A stretch of DNA of 64,000 bases from Halichondria panicea (lineage: Eukaryota > Porifera > Demospongiae > Suberitida > Halichondriidae): assembly GCF_963675165.1 (NCBI RefSeq), contig NC_087384.1:4147182-4211181 (forward strand), read 5' to 3'. Under the pieces are notes generated by a model that saw only the letters and a list, made by a program, of their open reading frames with translations, ran no database searches and was not told the DNA's origin. Positions 1 through 10,506 of this stretch are shown here, one piece after another (position 1 is the first letter of the stretch; every line of letters starts with the position of its first letter). Made by a program: the position numbers and the translations under genes.

Positions 1-53
1 TTAACAAACAACCATCTGCCCCACCAACAGGTTATCAAGTGTGGATGAATCCA
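1..53 (+). CDS. possible 3' part of an internal exon, gene cut by window edge
   Basis: An open frame starting at base 3 reads as a proline-, serine- and glutamine-containing stretch ending in tryptophan-methionine-asparagine-proline. It is followed directly by a good donor (GTGAGT at 54). No family can be assigned from 17 residues, and no next exon in a compatible phase was found before the death-domain gene. It could belong to that gene or to one outside the window. Confidence 0.25.
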
Positions 54-252
54 GTGAGTCCCTATAATTATAATAATAGAGAGATATACCACACTAATGT
101 TTTGATAAATACAATACATTTAGTCTGCAGAGCTGCGTCCCTCTATAAAAAGGCCGTGTTTATCAGCTGCGATTGAGGAGGAAGAAAGTAAGCTGTAGTT
201 TTCTTGAATAGCTCTGCATGATTGTATCTTTGATTATATAGAGACGAAGAGA

Positions 253-686
253 ATGAAACTTGAGAAGCTACCACTATCTACTGACACTGACATGGATGGA
301 TTGGATTCCATCTCCCAAGAATGTATGAGTCGAGCTATTATATTAAAGTTGTTGCTACAGTTTTATTAATGTATCTTAATTATGTAGGTCTACGTGAGCC
401 TATGAATTTCAAGACACTTTTGGATCTTCTGTGGGATTTGATACCCAAGTGGGAACAGTTGGGTGTGAGTCTGCTCATCGATAAGACTACACTGGATTGC
501 ATCAAGTTAAAGCATCCGCAAGACCCTAGTGGCTGTTTTATTGAAATACTAACCAAATGGCTTCAGCAAGACATGTCTTCTCCTCCTCTAAGAACTCTTT
601 ACTTGGCATTAAGATCTCCATCAATGATAGAATGTTCTAGAAAAATTACTGCATTGACACTGACCTCAAGATTTATTAGAAAGTAA
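253..686 (+). CDS. small death-domain protein, two exons
   Basis: Exon 1 is 253-322 and exon 2 is 388-686; the 65-bp intron begins GTATGAGT and ends in TAG. The join is phase 1 and gives about 122 residues. After a short acidic N-terminus, residues ~28-100 look like a death domain: a leucine-rich first helix, the WEQLG segment, a TLDCI helix, a CFIEILTKWLQQ helix and a final LYLALRSPSM helix. Death domains act as homotypic adaptors in apoptotic and innate signalling. No second domain is visible, so it would be a single-domain adaptor or one exon group of a larger protein. The basic, threonine-rich tail is unassigned. The start at 253 was chosen because it reads into exon 2 without a stop; the fold call rests on the hydrophobic pattern. 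Confidence 0.55.
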
Positions 687-1067
687 GCTTCATAAATAAT
701 TAACTGTCCCCCAGAAATCATTATACCATTGATGAATACTCGACTGACTAAAGTTGTAACAATTGTGACGGAAAGAGACAAATGTGCACGAAACAAACGC
801 AATCAGGATTCATGGTTGCATAACCGCACCAACGATGCCCCTCAGTGACCATCTCTTCTTAGCTTCTCAATGTATATATTAACAAGAAGGGCTCTAATCC
901 AGCTTTTATAGGATGTGGTGACTATATAATTATAGGGCCTATAGTTAGATCTATAATACTCAGCCGATATGATTTTTGTACATTAGAAATACATTACAGC
1001 TCTATATAGCCTGAAACAAAGTCAGTATGATCTGATGTTAGTTATTATACAGTGCCACAAGCAGTTT

Positions 1068-1151
1068 TAGTCTCGCGCAGCCAGCCCCAGATGTTTTCTA
1101 TTTGAACGCTAGGTCGATAACCAATTTTTAATCGGGGTTGGTGCGAGACTA
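1068..1151. mobile_element. short Mutator-like MITE, 9-bp target duplication
   Basis: The ends are inverted repeats beginning TAGTCTCGC on both strands, followed by imperfect matching through a run of Cs. The element is 84 bp and is flanked by an exact 9-bp direct repeat, AAGCAGTTT, at 1059-1067 and 1152-1160. A 9-bp duplication fits Mutator-type transposition. There is no coding capacity. Confidence 0.75.
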
Positions 1152-1376
1152 AAGCAGTTTATTAAGCCGAGGCGCGCCACGGGTTATAGTATAGTCGGTC
1201 AGTCTGTCTTGCATGCATGTGTGTCTGTCTGTATATTCTGAGTCTACTCACCTGGATGCGATATAGCACTGTGTTTATGCCATGGATAACCTCAACACAA
1301 CGTAGTAGTTTTAAATTTGAAATTAATGTTAAAGCTTCATTGTCGAATAAAAGCGAGCAAAAGCTAAGTATAAAGT

Positions 1377-1408
1377 ATAGATACTATAAATTAATTTATA
1401 GTATCTAT
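1377..1408. repeat. perfect 32-bp palindrome
   Basis: Bases 1377-1408 equal their own reverse complement, with the centre at AATT. It is AT-rich and lies in a spacer. It could form a cruciform or be the remains of a foldback element; no function is shown. Confidence 0.7.
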
Positions 1409-1574
1409 GAGCTAAGAAGCTCTAACCTGCACGTTGGCCCATAGATTAACACGCAGCTTTGACTCGAGGCTGTAGACTCACTAAACTTTTTTTTTCCTAA
1501 ATAATTTTTCATGTAAAGGTTAGACGGTATAAAGCTAGACAAAATAAAAGGAAAAATAATGGCAAAAATAATTA

Positions 1575-3300
1575 CTATGTTGCTGAGTTCAGTTGATTTG
1601 CAGTTCTGACATAGCCAGATCCATAGGGGGCGGTGTCTTCATGGCTTGACCAACGCTTGAGCGGGCACCACGAATGCACTGGATTGCTGATTTTAGTCCA
1701 TTTCATTGCAAGTAGGGAGGCAAGTCTTTTGTAAAAAACGGTTGCTTCAACTGCAAGACCTCCGGTGGCAGAGAGAACGAGTGGGGTGAATGAGGCATTC
1801 TCAATTTCTCTTATCCTTTCTTTGCTCGTACGCACGTTTTTTTATTAATTCATGTTTGCGGTAGCAGGCTGTAAGGTTGGAGTGAGAATTGGAGGGGGCA
1901 AAAGGGTTGAATACTCTGACATCTAGATATGTTTTTGGAAGCGTCCTCCCCAGAACCCATTTGCAGCGACGTCCAGTCTTGCACCTGGCTGAGAATTAGA
2001 TGTAGCACCTCTGAGCGCTTCTCCAGTGATAGGTTGCAGCTCTGGTTCAATACTAACGTTGCTGCACACCTCATGCGGTTAGGAGGTTAGCAGTCAAGTC
2101 CCTGATTTCATTATGCCTTAGTGAGGGGAAGCCACCCTTAGGGCAGGAGAGGACGTGTTCTACACAGAACTTGGCTCCACAACCACACGATAGCGGGGTG
2201 CGGGTGGGCTGCCAGTTGTACCTAAGAGCTAGAGCATCATGGAATGCTCCCTTGTGTAGCGCAAAGCTGTATTCTTCTATGGGCAGCGAAGTGAGCCAAG
2301 ATGAGGCCCCTTTCTCTTGGGCAAGGGTCATAGAGCGCTTTTGCGAGTGTGTTAGGGATTCACTCAGGTGTTCCGATAACTGTTTGGAATGTTCTCTTCT
2401 CTGAGTGTGCACCTCCAATTTTGCCTTCAGCTGGTGGTCTATTATCTCTGCTGAGTACTGTAGTGAGGGTCTTGCTATAGAATTGCCTCGGTCAGGGGCG
2501 CGGTTATTTTGGTGGAGGAGAGAAACTAAGTGTCAGTGGAGACGGTGGGGTTGGCCAATGCGATGCCACCAAGTCTGGCAGGCAGAGCCAGGAGGTTACG
2601 CTCGATGTCGTTTGGGGGTGGTCTGCCTGTGAGTGCAGGGATCAATTTGGTTCTTATAACTGCTTCCAGAGGGCTTAGGCAATGGCCTAGATTCGGCATT
2701 GTACGAGTGAGATATGACCATTTGCTGCTCATTCCGTGGGTAAACGCAGCATGAGCAGCGTGTGGTTGGCTTTGGGCAATGATTGACAGGAGCTCGAGTT
2801 CGTCAGCCCAGCCCTGAACCTTGTCAGCCACAAATGACTGCATATAGTCTTTAGTACCGAGGGCTGCTCCAAGGTAGGGTCTGTCTTCTGAGGTGACGTT
2901 CACTGCTGTGCCTGCGAAAGCTATTGTTGCAGAATCAAGACAATTCACCTTCGAGAGAAGCCAGGTTTTGCTCGGGTTGGGGAAGTAGCTGAATTTGGGG
3001 CCTATGATATCCCACCATAGACGTAGACTGTTGATTGTCCGAGACCCTGAAGCATCATCTGCATACCAGACTTGATTGATGTCGTTTACATTTTCTTTTA
3101 ATTTGTTGATCAAGGGAACCGTTGCCAGGGCGTACATGGGCATCGCCAATGGGTCTCCTTGAGTGGTTTCTTCCTGACTGATAAGAGTATGTGTCCCCAT
3201 CAACGAACAACTCAGACGGAGCCCTGTAGGTGTTAATGAGGACTGTTGCGAGGGAGGGGCAGAGTCTCACTAAACTTCAATTTAACGCCGAGGGTTTGAA
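1575..3300 (-). mobile_element. dead non-LTR-type retrotransposon relic (reverse transcriptase plus C-terminal nuclease region)
   Basis: Read on the minus strand, 3203-2526 carries reverse transcriptase motifs: TQGDPLAMPMYALA and the catalytic WYADDASG. 2418-2071 continues with a cysteine-histidine cluster (CGCGAKFCVEHVLSC, then GGF and RHNEIRD). 1835-1575 resembles the end of the same protein (ASFTPLVLSATGG, FYKRLASLLAMKW). This layout, RT then a Cys/His motif then a likely restriction-enzyme-like nuclease, belongs to a family I recognise from cnidarian and sponge genomes. The copy is broken: the frame changes near 3200 between LINTYRAPSELFVDG and the QGDP segment, stops lie between 2526 and 2418, and frames shift again near 2075 and 1840. 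The N-terminal half of RT is absent beyond ~3300, as expected of 5' truncation. Confidence 0.8.
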
Positions 3301-3335
3301 CTTCAGTGCTCTAGTTGTCGTAGTAGATTGTGGCC

Positions 3336-3386
3336 TAGCCTCCTTCACAAGGCCTCCATCTTCAGTGCGGCCTAGGATCGAAGATA
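3336..3386 (-). mobile_element. 51-bp Mutator-like MITE, exact 9-bp target duplication
   Basis: The element runs from TAGCCTCCTTCACA to a decayed right end (GATCGAAGATA) and is flanked on both sides by the exact 9-mer ATTGTGGCC (3327-3335 and 3387-3395). Its sequence is a reverse-orientation relative of the 43-bp element at 46308-46350, sharing the GTGCGGCCTRGGATCGA core, which supports a common family. It is far too short to encode anything. Confidence 0.8.
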
Positions 3387-3428
3387 ATTGTGGCCATGCA
3401 TGCATGGTCAAAGGTAGTCTCATGGATC

Positions 3429-3454
3429 AGCCCCCTCCTTCTCAGGAGGGGGCT
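3429..3454. repeat. GC-rich hairpin
   Basis: Two 11-bp arms (AGCCCCCTCCT and its complement) flank a 4-base loop. It stands out in AT-rich surroundings. It may be part of a decayed inverted-repeat element; no target duplication was seen. Confidence 0.55.
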
Positions 3455-3723
3455 AGGTCAAAGGAATTTAGGCCCGAGATCACATCTTCTACAAGGGCTA
3501 ATAAATCTCTGAATAAATCTGTTTGTGGCACAATTTTCCATGTAATATATATAACTACTTCGTTGTCTTGCAAAACAACCAGGAGTGCATGAATACACGT
3601 TCACACCACTCCTGACTGAACCACAACATGCCTTAGTGAGTGTGTCCCTATAAAAGCAATGATTTGAAGTTTTGGGTGGGGGTCGGCTCAGGTCATCAAA
3701 TGTCACTTTGCCCCAGTGTAATA

Positions 3724-3885
3724 CCGTGAAAATTTTGAGGGGCTTCCAAGAATAATAATTTGTTCTTTAATTAGCTATAATGTTTAAAGGGGGGGTGGCT
3801 TCCAGTAAGCAGTACCCACGAGTCAACAAAATGCTTTTAGAGGCCATTCCGCTTAAGTGCCTCGAAAATTTCGCCCTATATATGG
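3724..3885. mobile_element. decayed CCGTAT-type MITE
   Basis: The left end CCGTGAAAATTTTGAGGGGCTT and the internal TTTTAGAGGCCATTCC and TAAGTGCCTCGAAAATTTCG blocks match the element at 50662-50879. The right end is degraded (CTATATATGG). The TA flanks fit a Tc1/mariner-type insertion. Confidence 0.6.
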
Positions 3886-4204
3886 TATGCCATAACACTG
3901 GCACGCGGGTCTTAATGTTATACTTATTGTCCACTACATCGCATATCAGAATTTATGGCAGTAAACCTCCGAGGACGAGAGGGCGAAGCCCCAAGGTCAA
4001 GAACAGTTAGATCTATCGTTTAAATGACCAAATTTAAGTGGTAGTACCCATTAAATAGAGATCTATGTATAAACGGTGTAATGTCAACTCAAAACGTTAG
4101 AAAATGGAGTGTGCAATATATACAAGTGATGAAAAACTAAGTTTGTGCAACCAGCGAAAAAATTAATATAAACATTTTAACACAACAAATCAAATGAGTA
4201 TCTC

Positions 4205-7200
4205 CTAGGTAGTATCAAGACGAATGGTTCTTATTTTCTTGTTATCGATGAGCACACAGGCTGCTTCGTTGGTAGAACCACAATAGTGAGAAGACGAAAA
4301 AACAGTGAGCAGACGACCACGCTGTTGTATCTGAAAACCAGCTGCCTTGCACTCGTGGGCTCGTATCACATGAGAGAGTCTGTTCCTCTTCAGAAAATCT
4401 TCTAGAGCATCGGAACTACATAGGAAAGACTAATTTATTCTCTCTATCAAATACATGAACGTATAAATACAAGCAGCTTCTCATAAAATAAATTATATTT
4501 ATTTATAGCACCATGCAGGTTTGTTTGAATGGTTCTATGAGTAGCAAAGGGTAGTTGGGCAATGAGTGTCTCTAAGACCGGTCAAGAAGTTATGGCACAC
4601 ATCTACATCATGTATTATACTGTACGTAGATGGTCATACAGGCATGCAGATACACGCGACAAATACATTAGTAAAATTCTGACAATGCCAGTTTTACAGA
4701 CAGAACTCCGAGTATGCACCTGAACATGTGAGCAGTCCCCCTGGCAAAATTGTCAATGAACCCCTTGTTTTCACCGAGATGTACCTCTATAGCAGGGTCA
4801 ATCTCATCACTCCTGCAACCAACAGACTCTCAATTCGACACCACACAATGTTCGTATTCCATACAAAAGGCTACATGTACATGTATGCAAGGCATGCGTA
4901 CCTGATGGGGTCATTCCACATGATGTCCCAGGCCAGGTCGCTCTGGCCCATAGGGTTGGGCAGGTTAGCAGGCACATCGTTGATGGCAGAGATGTACTCC
5001 CTCCCAGGGGATGGGAACGGTATGCCGCCATGGACACAGAACACCTGGGGGCAGACAAACTATCTAACTACAGTCTACAAACTTTAACAATTTACAAGAC
5101 AAAATAATGTACGCATGCTAGCTTCCTAGTCCTCCCCAACATAATATATACCTTGCGGTCAACGACAGCTGCAATAGGCATGTAGTCAAAGGCCTTGTTG
5201 GTTGCCTCCCACACTTCAGCCCCCAGGTCAGCTCCAAACTTCTCCAGACACTCTTCCTTGTAAGAGAACGTCTCTTGAACCTCACGAATTTCATGGTTCC
5301 CTATGTAAGATGGAAGGAAACGTTATCAATTGATCCTCCAAACAAGGTTTTATTGATCATCTTGTTAGTATAACGAGTAGATATGTAAAAATTAATGTAT
5401 CTGGCCACAATTGGGGTGGCGTTGTGAGTGAGATTGATGATGTGTGCATTTCCAGTAGTATTTCTATAGTATTGTACAGTGACAGTAACATAACGCACAG
5501 CACAACACCTACACATGTACCTCTAATGAGTAGGAACTTGGAGGGCATAAGAAGCTTTTGTGCCAGGAGGTAGGCCACCACCTCAAATCCATGAGGACCT
5601 CTGTCCACGTAGTCACCTAGAAACAGGAACGTGGCCGGAGTGAGAATGGGACCCATCCGCCATAGTACTTTTTCGAAGCACACAAGATCGTGAAAGTTCC
5701 CGTGAATGTCACCAAGGACGTAACAAGGGGAAGCAACTTCAAGCAGTCGAGATTCACTCTGAAATATGTCAGCTGCTCTGGTGCAAATCTGTATGAAACA
5801 CTTGGCAACAGATAACATGTCAACAGCACCCCAGGAGAAAGCAGCTTTTGGTTGACCTCGCCCATTGTCTTTGAGAGCATGCTCAAAGTAGCGGAGACCA
5901 GACAGCATCTCATTGGATTTGGATTGCTTCAAGGAGAAAGTTAGAAATTCGCATCAACGTACGCTATATTAACAACGCTATATTAACAACGCTATATTAA
6001 CAACGCTATATTAACAACGCTATATTAACAGTATAATAATAATTACTGTATGTTATACTTGTACTTAGTAATTAACACATGACATTGTATACAGGCAGAC
6101 CAGCAGCCTCCTACAATTTAGAAGCCCTTATACAACTAAGCCAAAACTTAGCTACCACATCACAAATAAGTGTATCGTAAAACTAATGAAGCATACAAAG
6201 ACCTGCAACTCCCTCACCTTATCGAAGGCATTGATAGAGGGCAGTCTGTCGAATCCTGGTCTATCCAAGGCATCTAAACTCCCAGAGATGGCCTCAGTGC
6301 CCATCAGGTCCCACAATGTGGACACATCACTCAAAGCTCCACTACGACGGACCTTCACAAAGTGTGTTGCAATGGTGATATCATCACCATCATCATCTGA
6401 AAGGTCGTCCATATTGTCATCGCTGACAGACGAGGAAAGCTTCCCACTGTTGTCACCACTATTGGACACATCTTCACTCTCAGACTTGCTGTTCAGTTGC
6501 GGCAAAGAAGCTGTGTAGGCGGAATGGGTTGCCTGACAGTTTTTCTATACGGAACTACAATGATTGTATTGTATGCACGACAAACTGCTATTTTTAGAGT
6601 AAGCTGTGCAACTGCACAACTAAATAGCCCCACGCCCACTTCCACTCTTCATTATTGATAGGTCGCTCAGAGTCAGAGGGCCTGGTATCGACTGCTTGCA
6701 CATTAAATAACCATTGGTGAGATTGTTAATATGCTTGTCTCAAAGACTAAGCCATGCATATTCTAGATCTACTACTGTAACAGTGATCTATATAGTTCAC
6801 TATAGAGAGAAGCTAGATCACTGGTTCTGTAGAGCTCGCACAAGCTTATCCCTTTACCACTTCCATCCTCTGTCTCACACCCTGCAAATTGAACCTTCAA
6901 CAGTGTGGCCGAACGGAATGGAAGGTGAAAAAGTAAACCCGGAGGTCTTAAAGCCTTATAAGAGAAAAGAACTGCGATTTGAAATGCAGTCAAATACACA
7001 CACCATATACTTTGTATCAATATTCTCTGTTTCTCTAGCTGGAGCTCTGTGTATGTGATATGGCAATATGAAATTGTGTTCTTTGTTTACGTAAAATGTT
7101 CAGTTTTATGGTCCTTTGCGCACAGTCAGCAGTAGGCTTTTACAAGAGGCGCGTAGCGTTGTAGGCCAAATGTGAAAGATATAACAATTATACTCTCTTG

Positions 7201-10200
7201 ATCAGGTATAACTTACTTGTGTCCATATCTTCTGCTTCATCCTTTATATCAGGTAAGTTAAAGGGTCTCTTCTTAGAGGTAAAAGACGGGCTCACTGGCT
7301 CTGCCATGGTTCGAAGAGGAGAGAGAGCGCGCTGGATAGGGGGAGAGGAGAGACGGAAGAGAACAGAGGTCCCTCGGAACTTTAATTGGCCCACCACCCT
7401 CAGGAACTCATCCAGAGATAGAGTCTCACTCAAGGACACTCCGAAGTGACTGCATAGTTGAGAGAACAGTTAGAGATACATGTACATGTACATGAAATAA
7501 TGTCCACAAGAGACGCTTTCAAGACAATCCTGAGAATGTCCTCACAACTGAGGATATCCCAACAATACTGTTGTAAGACAAGATTTATTCAACTGCATGT
7601 TTGGTTCCACAAATGTATGTACAAACAGTGCATGTACTATTATAACTACTATACACTCGCCTCCAGTTGTCCTTTGCCAGCTTCTCCCAATCTCCCTCCT
7701 TAATGTTGTGTTTCTTCAATCTCACTATGTCCGCTAACATTCTCCTGGAGGTAAGGTTAGCACTCAACCGCAAAATATATGTAGAAAGACATGCACTTTG
7801 ACTTACTACAGCCCTAGGAATGTGATCTAGGGCTGTGTGATGTACGTGCAGTGTACAATATCTCAAGCACAATTATTTGCATAAAAACGTAAGAGTATTC
7901 ACGAGCATAACTCAACTGGGGGAATTTATTCCTAATGGACAATGATATGTACAAGGATATGATTGTACTTGTCACAACAGATGCACCATCTAATAATTAT
8001 ACGCACAAACTCACTGGAAGTCCTGATAATTGAGTCTCTCGAGGCCAGATGTGTTGTAAAACTTAAAGATGTACTGGCAGCGAAACTGTGCACAGAGGTC
8101 ACCATGCACTGTGCGGGGGTCCATCGCTGCTAACCCCACACGGAACTCAGACAGAGATAGTCCAGACTCTACTGGAGGCACTTGCATGGCTCTGCAAAGG
8201 GGAGGAAGATTGTAAAAAGTGCAACGGTATGTAAAACGGCAGTAAAGTCTTACCGTAAACTAGCACATATTCCTTGAAATGTCGTTGAGTATAATATTTG
8301 TACAGAAATATTTAAACAATGAAAAGGCTACAGTATGCACGTGCATACACAAAACTACATATTAACCAATCCAGCCTCAATTAAAGGTAAGTAGAGTGCT
8401 ACACTAGCTTGAATGTACAAATCTTACTTAAAGCATTGAAGGCAGTGCTCAGAGTTGTAGCCCAATTTCGACATGATAGCAGTAAACTGCTCCAGGTTCA
8501 GTTTCCCACCAGGAGAATCACAATGCTCTTGAAACAGCTTCTCTATCTGCTCAGACTCTGAGGAAATACAATCAGAGTAATCTCAGTGACCACCAAGTCA
8601 GTCACCTCACTTGTTGGTCACCATCACAGTACTAAACATGCTTACATTACATGTACAAAGATTTGGAAACTATTTAGTACCATATTCTACTGAGATTACG
8701 CCCACATCTGAAATTACGGCTGACCCCTCCAAGCTTTTGAGCGAAAGTTCCTGGGCTAATTTGCTTCAAGAATACGCTCACTAGGAAGTGAGGCAATCTT
8801 GAGTAGTTGTCAATAGCAGTTTATTGTGTCAGCCGGTTAGCTCTGAAGACTAGATTTGGCCAATAATTATTGCTCCTGTTTGCATAGGACAATGACAATC
8901 TTCTCTGAATCTCTATTCACGTGACAAGGAGGAACCTTCTGACGCGCAGACTCACTGAACTTGTATACTTTTTATACCTAGCTACTTTACCCATGCATTA
9001 CAACTGTTGTATATATTGATGTATTAAGCGCTCGGACTGACAAAAAATACTTAAGTTAATGAGTGGGCGTAATTTCGAGGCAAAAACCTGGGTGGGTGTA
9101 ATATTATTGAGCCAAAACTGCAGTTTTCGAAATTAAGCCTATCCCACCTGTAGCTGCAGTGTAACATGCAATTAGGGTGAGTGTAATTTCGGTAGAATAC
9201 GGTAATTACTTTGAGGCAAATCCAAAGAAAAACATGGGCGTTGGTGATTGGGCTTATTTTGAGAGCTAACTTTGAGTGCTCGCAACTGTAGTTGGGATCG
9301 TCCAATTGTGGCAAAAACTTCATTCACATACATAATTATATGACTGTACTATATACGTACATACAGTAGGACAGAAAAAAGTTATCCTGCCTCAAGTAAG
9401 GGTGTGTACAAGCACACCTCTACCACAATAGCTTCTGTATGCTGGCACACAAACAAGAACATTCTCGATGTACAGCTTGCGAACAAGAACTGACCAAATA
9501 TTCCGTATCCAGCTTGTGTGAGCATCTGTTCCTCCAGTGAAGTACCTCTGTTGAACTGAGGCCTTAGGTTCTTGAGTGAACCCTCACTCCTCCCGTCTCC
9601 CTCTGTCCCTTCCAGAACACCAGTCGGACACAGGTTACCAATGGCAACTGAAAAATACCAATAAGCTACATGTAAGGAACAGTTACACACCACTATATTG
9701 TTTTACATGCACTAGATAGCCTCAGCATAACTGCAAAACATGGCCAATGATCAGACACATGCATGAGCAATGTTATTACTTATGGTCAATGTACAAACGT
9801 ATAGTATTTATGTATCACTCAGTCAGCCAGGCATAAGGCTTAGAACCACACTTAGCTACAGTATTATCATGACATGAATTATGTTCTTGACTCACTAACC
9901 TCCAGATTCAACCTTCTTTATAAGTTTCACAATACTGAAGTTGGGTAGTTGCTTGGCTTGATGTGGTGTGAACCATTTTATCTTGACCTTGGGGACCTCA
10001 GGAAAGCTGCCTCGACCAGGCCTCTGCTCAGCATAGTATGTCACTGTACATTTCCTAAGGCCATTGCAGTTGCGGTGCTGAATGTTCACAATGCCAAGGA
10101 TCTCGGCATCAATGCACACAACCTGTAAGTGAAAAGCGACAATAGGTTTGATTTCAATACACAATTTTAAAGACCTCTTTCAGACATGTCTGTGCAGCAC

Positions 10201-10327
10201 TGTGAAAGTTTTCATCCTCTCCAAGCTTGCTGGAGGGCAGATACAGTTTAGAAGATTCTTCTACAAACAAGTATCCACTCTTTCCTTTGATGATCAATTG
10301 GCTCTGATCTCCTAGTCCTACATCCAT
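4205..10327 (-). CDS. Nudix-like / EF-hand-like / PPP-family protein phosphatase, 13 exons
   Basis: Exons: 10327-10163, 10122-9900, 9647-9495, 8557-8428, 8191-8015, 7744-7661, 7449-7217, 6510-6218, 5926-5521, 5300-5152, 5044-4902, 4812-4720, 4415-4205. All phases close, giving about 819 residues. Residues ~20-125 resemble a Nudix fold: the 23-residue Nudix-box spacing is kept ([13 protein letters not shown]) but the catalytic RE and EE become TC and EV, so hydrolase activity is doubtful. Residues ~180-310 hold degenerate EF-hand-like segments lacking most calcium ligands. ~400-450 is acidic and serine-rich. ~500-819 is a PPP phosphatase with GDIHGN, GDYVDRG, RGNHE, HGG, RAHE and SSSHYCG, so metal ligands and catalytic histidine are kept. 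The first in-frame ATG is used; an upstream exon is possible. Intron 6 appears to be GC-AG. Confidence 0.85.
5958..6030. repeat. tandem repeat, 14-bp unit, about five copies
   Basis: The unit AACGCTATATTAAC repeats about five times with little change. It lies in the intron between the acidic linker exon (6510-6218) and the first catalytic exon (5926-5521) of the phosphatase gene. It ends about 30 bp upstream of that exon's acceptor side. Confidence 0.85.
8680..9202. mobile_element. CCGTAT-type MITE, 523 bp, in a phosphatase intron
   Basis: The left end CCATATTCTACTGAGATTAC and the right end, read in reverse complement as CCGTATTCTACCGAAATTAC, form an inverted repeat of about 25 bp, bounded by TA on both sides. 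Internal copies of the 'AATTACGCCCAC' theme also occur. It lies between phosphatase exons 9495 and 8557. No transposase frame is present. Confidence 0.6.
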
Positions 10328-10506
10328 TGAGGTTGGAGTTAGATATAGAGTGTCTATACACGGATATTTCAGCAAAACTCTCTAGCTAGCTAGCTCTGAG
10401 ATATGAAAGATGCCTAAAAAATTAATGTAGGTCAAAGGTGATAATTTACAGTGAATTATCACCTTTGAACTCAGGCTGAGCCCTGCTGATTCAATAAAAA
10501 CTAAAA
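10328..10506. promoter_or_regulatory. divergent promoter with palindromic DR1-like sites
   Basis: Only about 180 bp separates the phosphatase ATG (minus) from the CARD gene ATG (plus). Inside, 10432-10446 and 10454-10468 are perfect 15-bp inverted arms (TCAAAGGTGATAATT) around a 7-base loop. The left arm with its flank gives AGGTCA-A-AGGTGA (10429-10441), a DR1-type nuclear receptor site, and the right arm with its flank gives AGTTCA-A-AGGTGA on the other strand. DR1 is the site type bound by HNF4/RXR receptors, and sponges carry NR2A-class receptors. Binding here is inference. Confidence 0.5.

Larger units (their letters stand above)
687..1574. other. AT-rich spacer with a MITE and a palindrome
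   Basis: No coding region is supported here. The spacer holds the 84-bp inverted-repeat element at 1068-1151 and the perfect palindrome at 1377-1408. A short T-run near 1487-1495 lies just past the 3' end of the reverse-transcriptase relic and could be its poly(A) tail read on the other strand. Confidence 0.5.
3301..4204. other. spacer rich in small inverted-repeat elements
   Basis: No gene is supported. It contains the 51-bp MITE at 3336-3386, the GC-rich hairpin at 3429-3454 and a decayed CCGTAT-type MITE at 3724-3885. The rest, up to the phosphatase stop at 4205, is AT-rich sequence without a visible signal. Confidence 0.5.
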
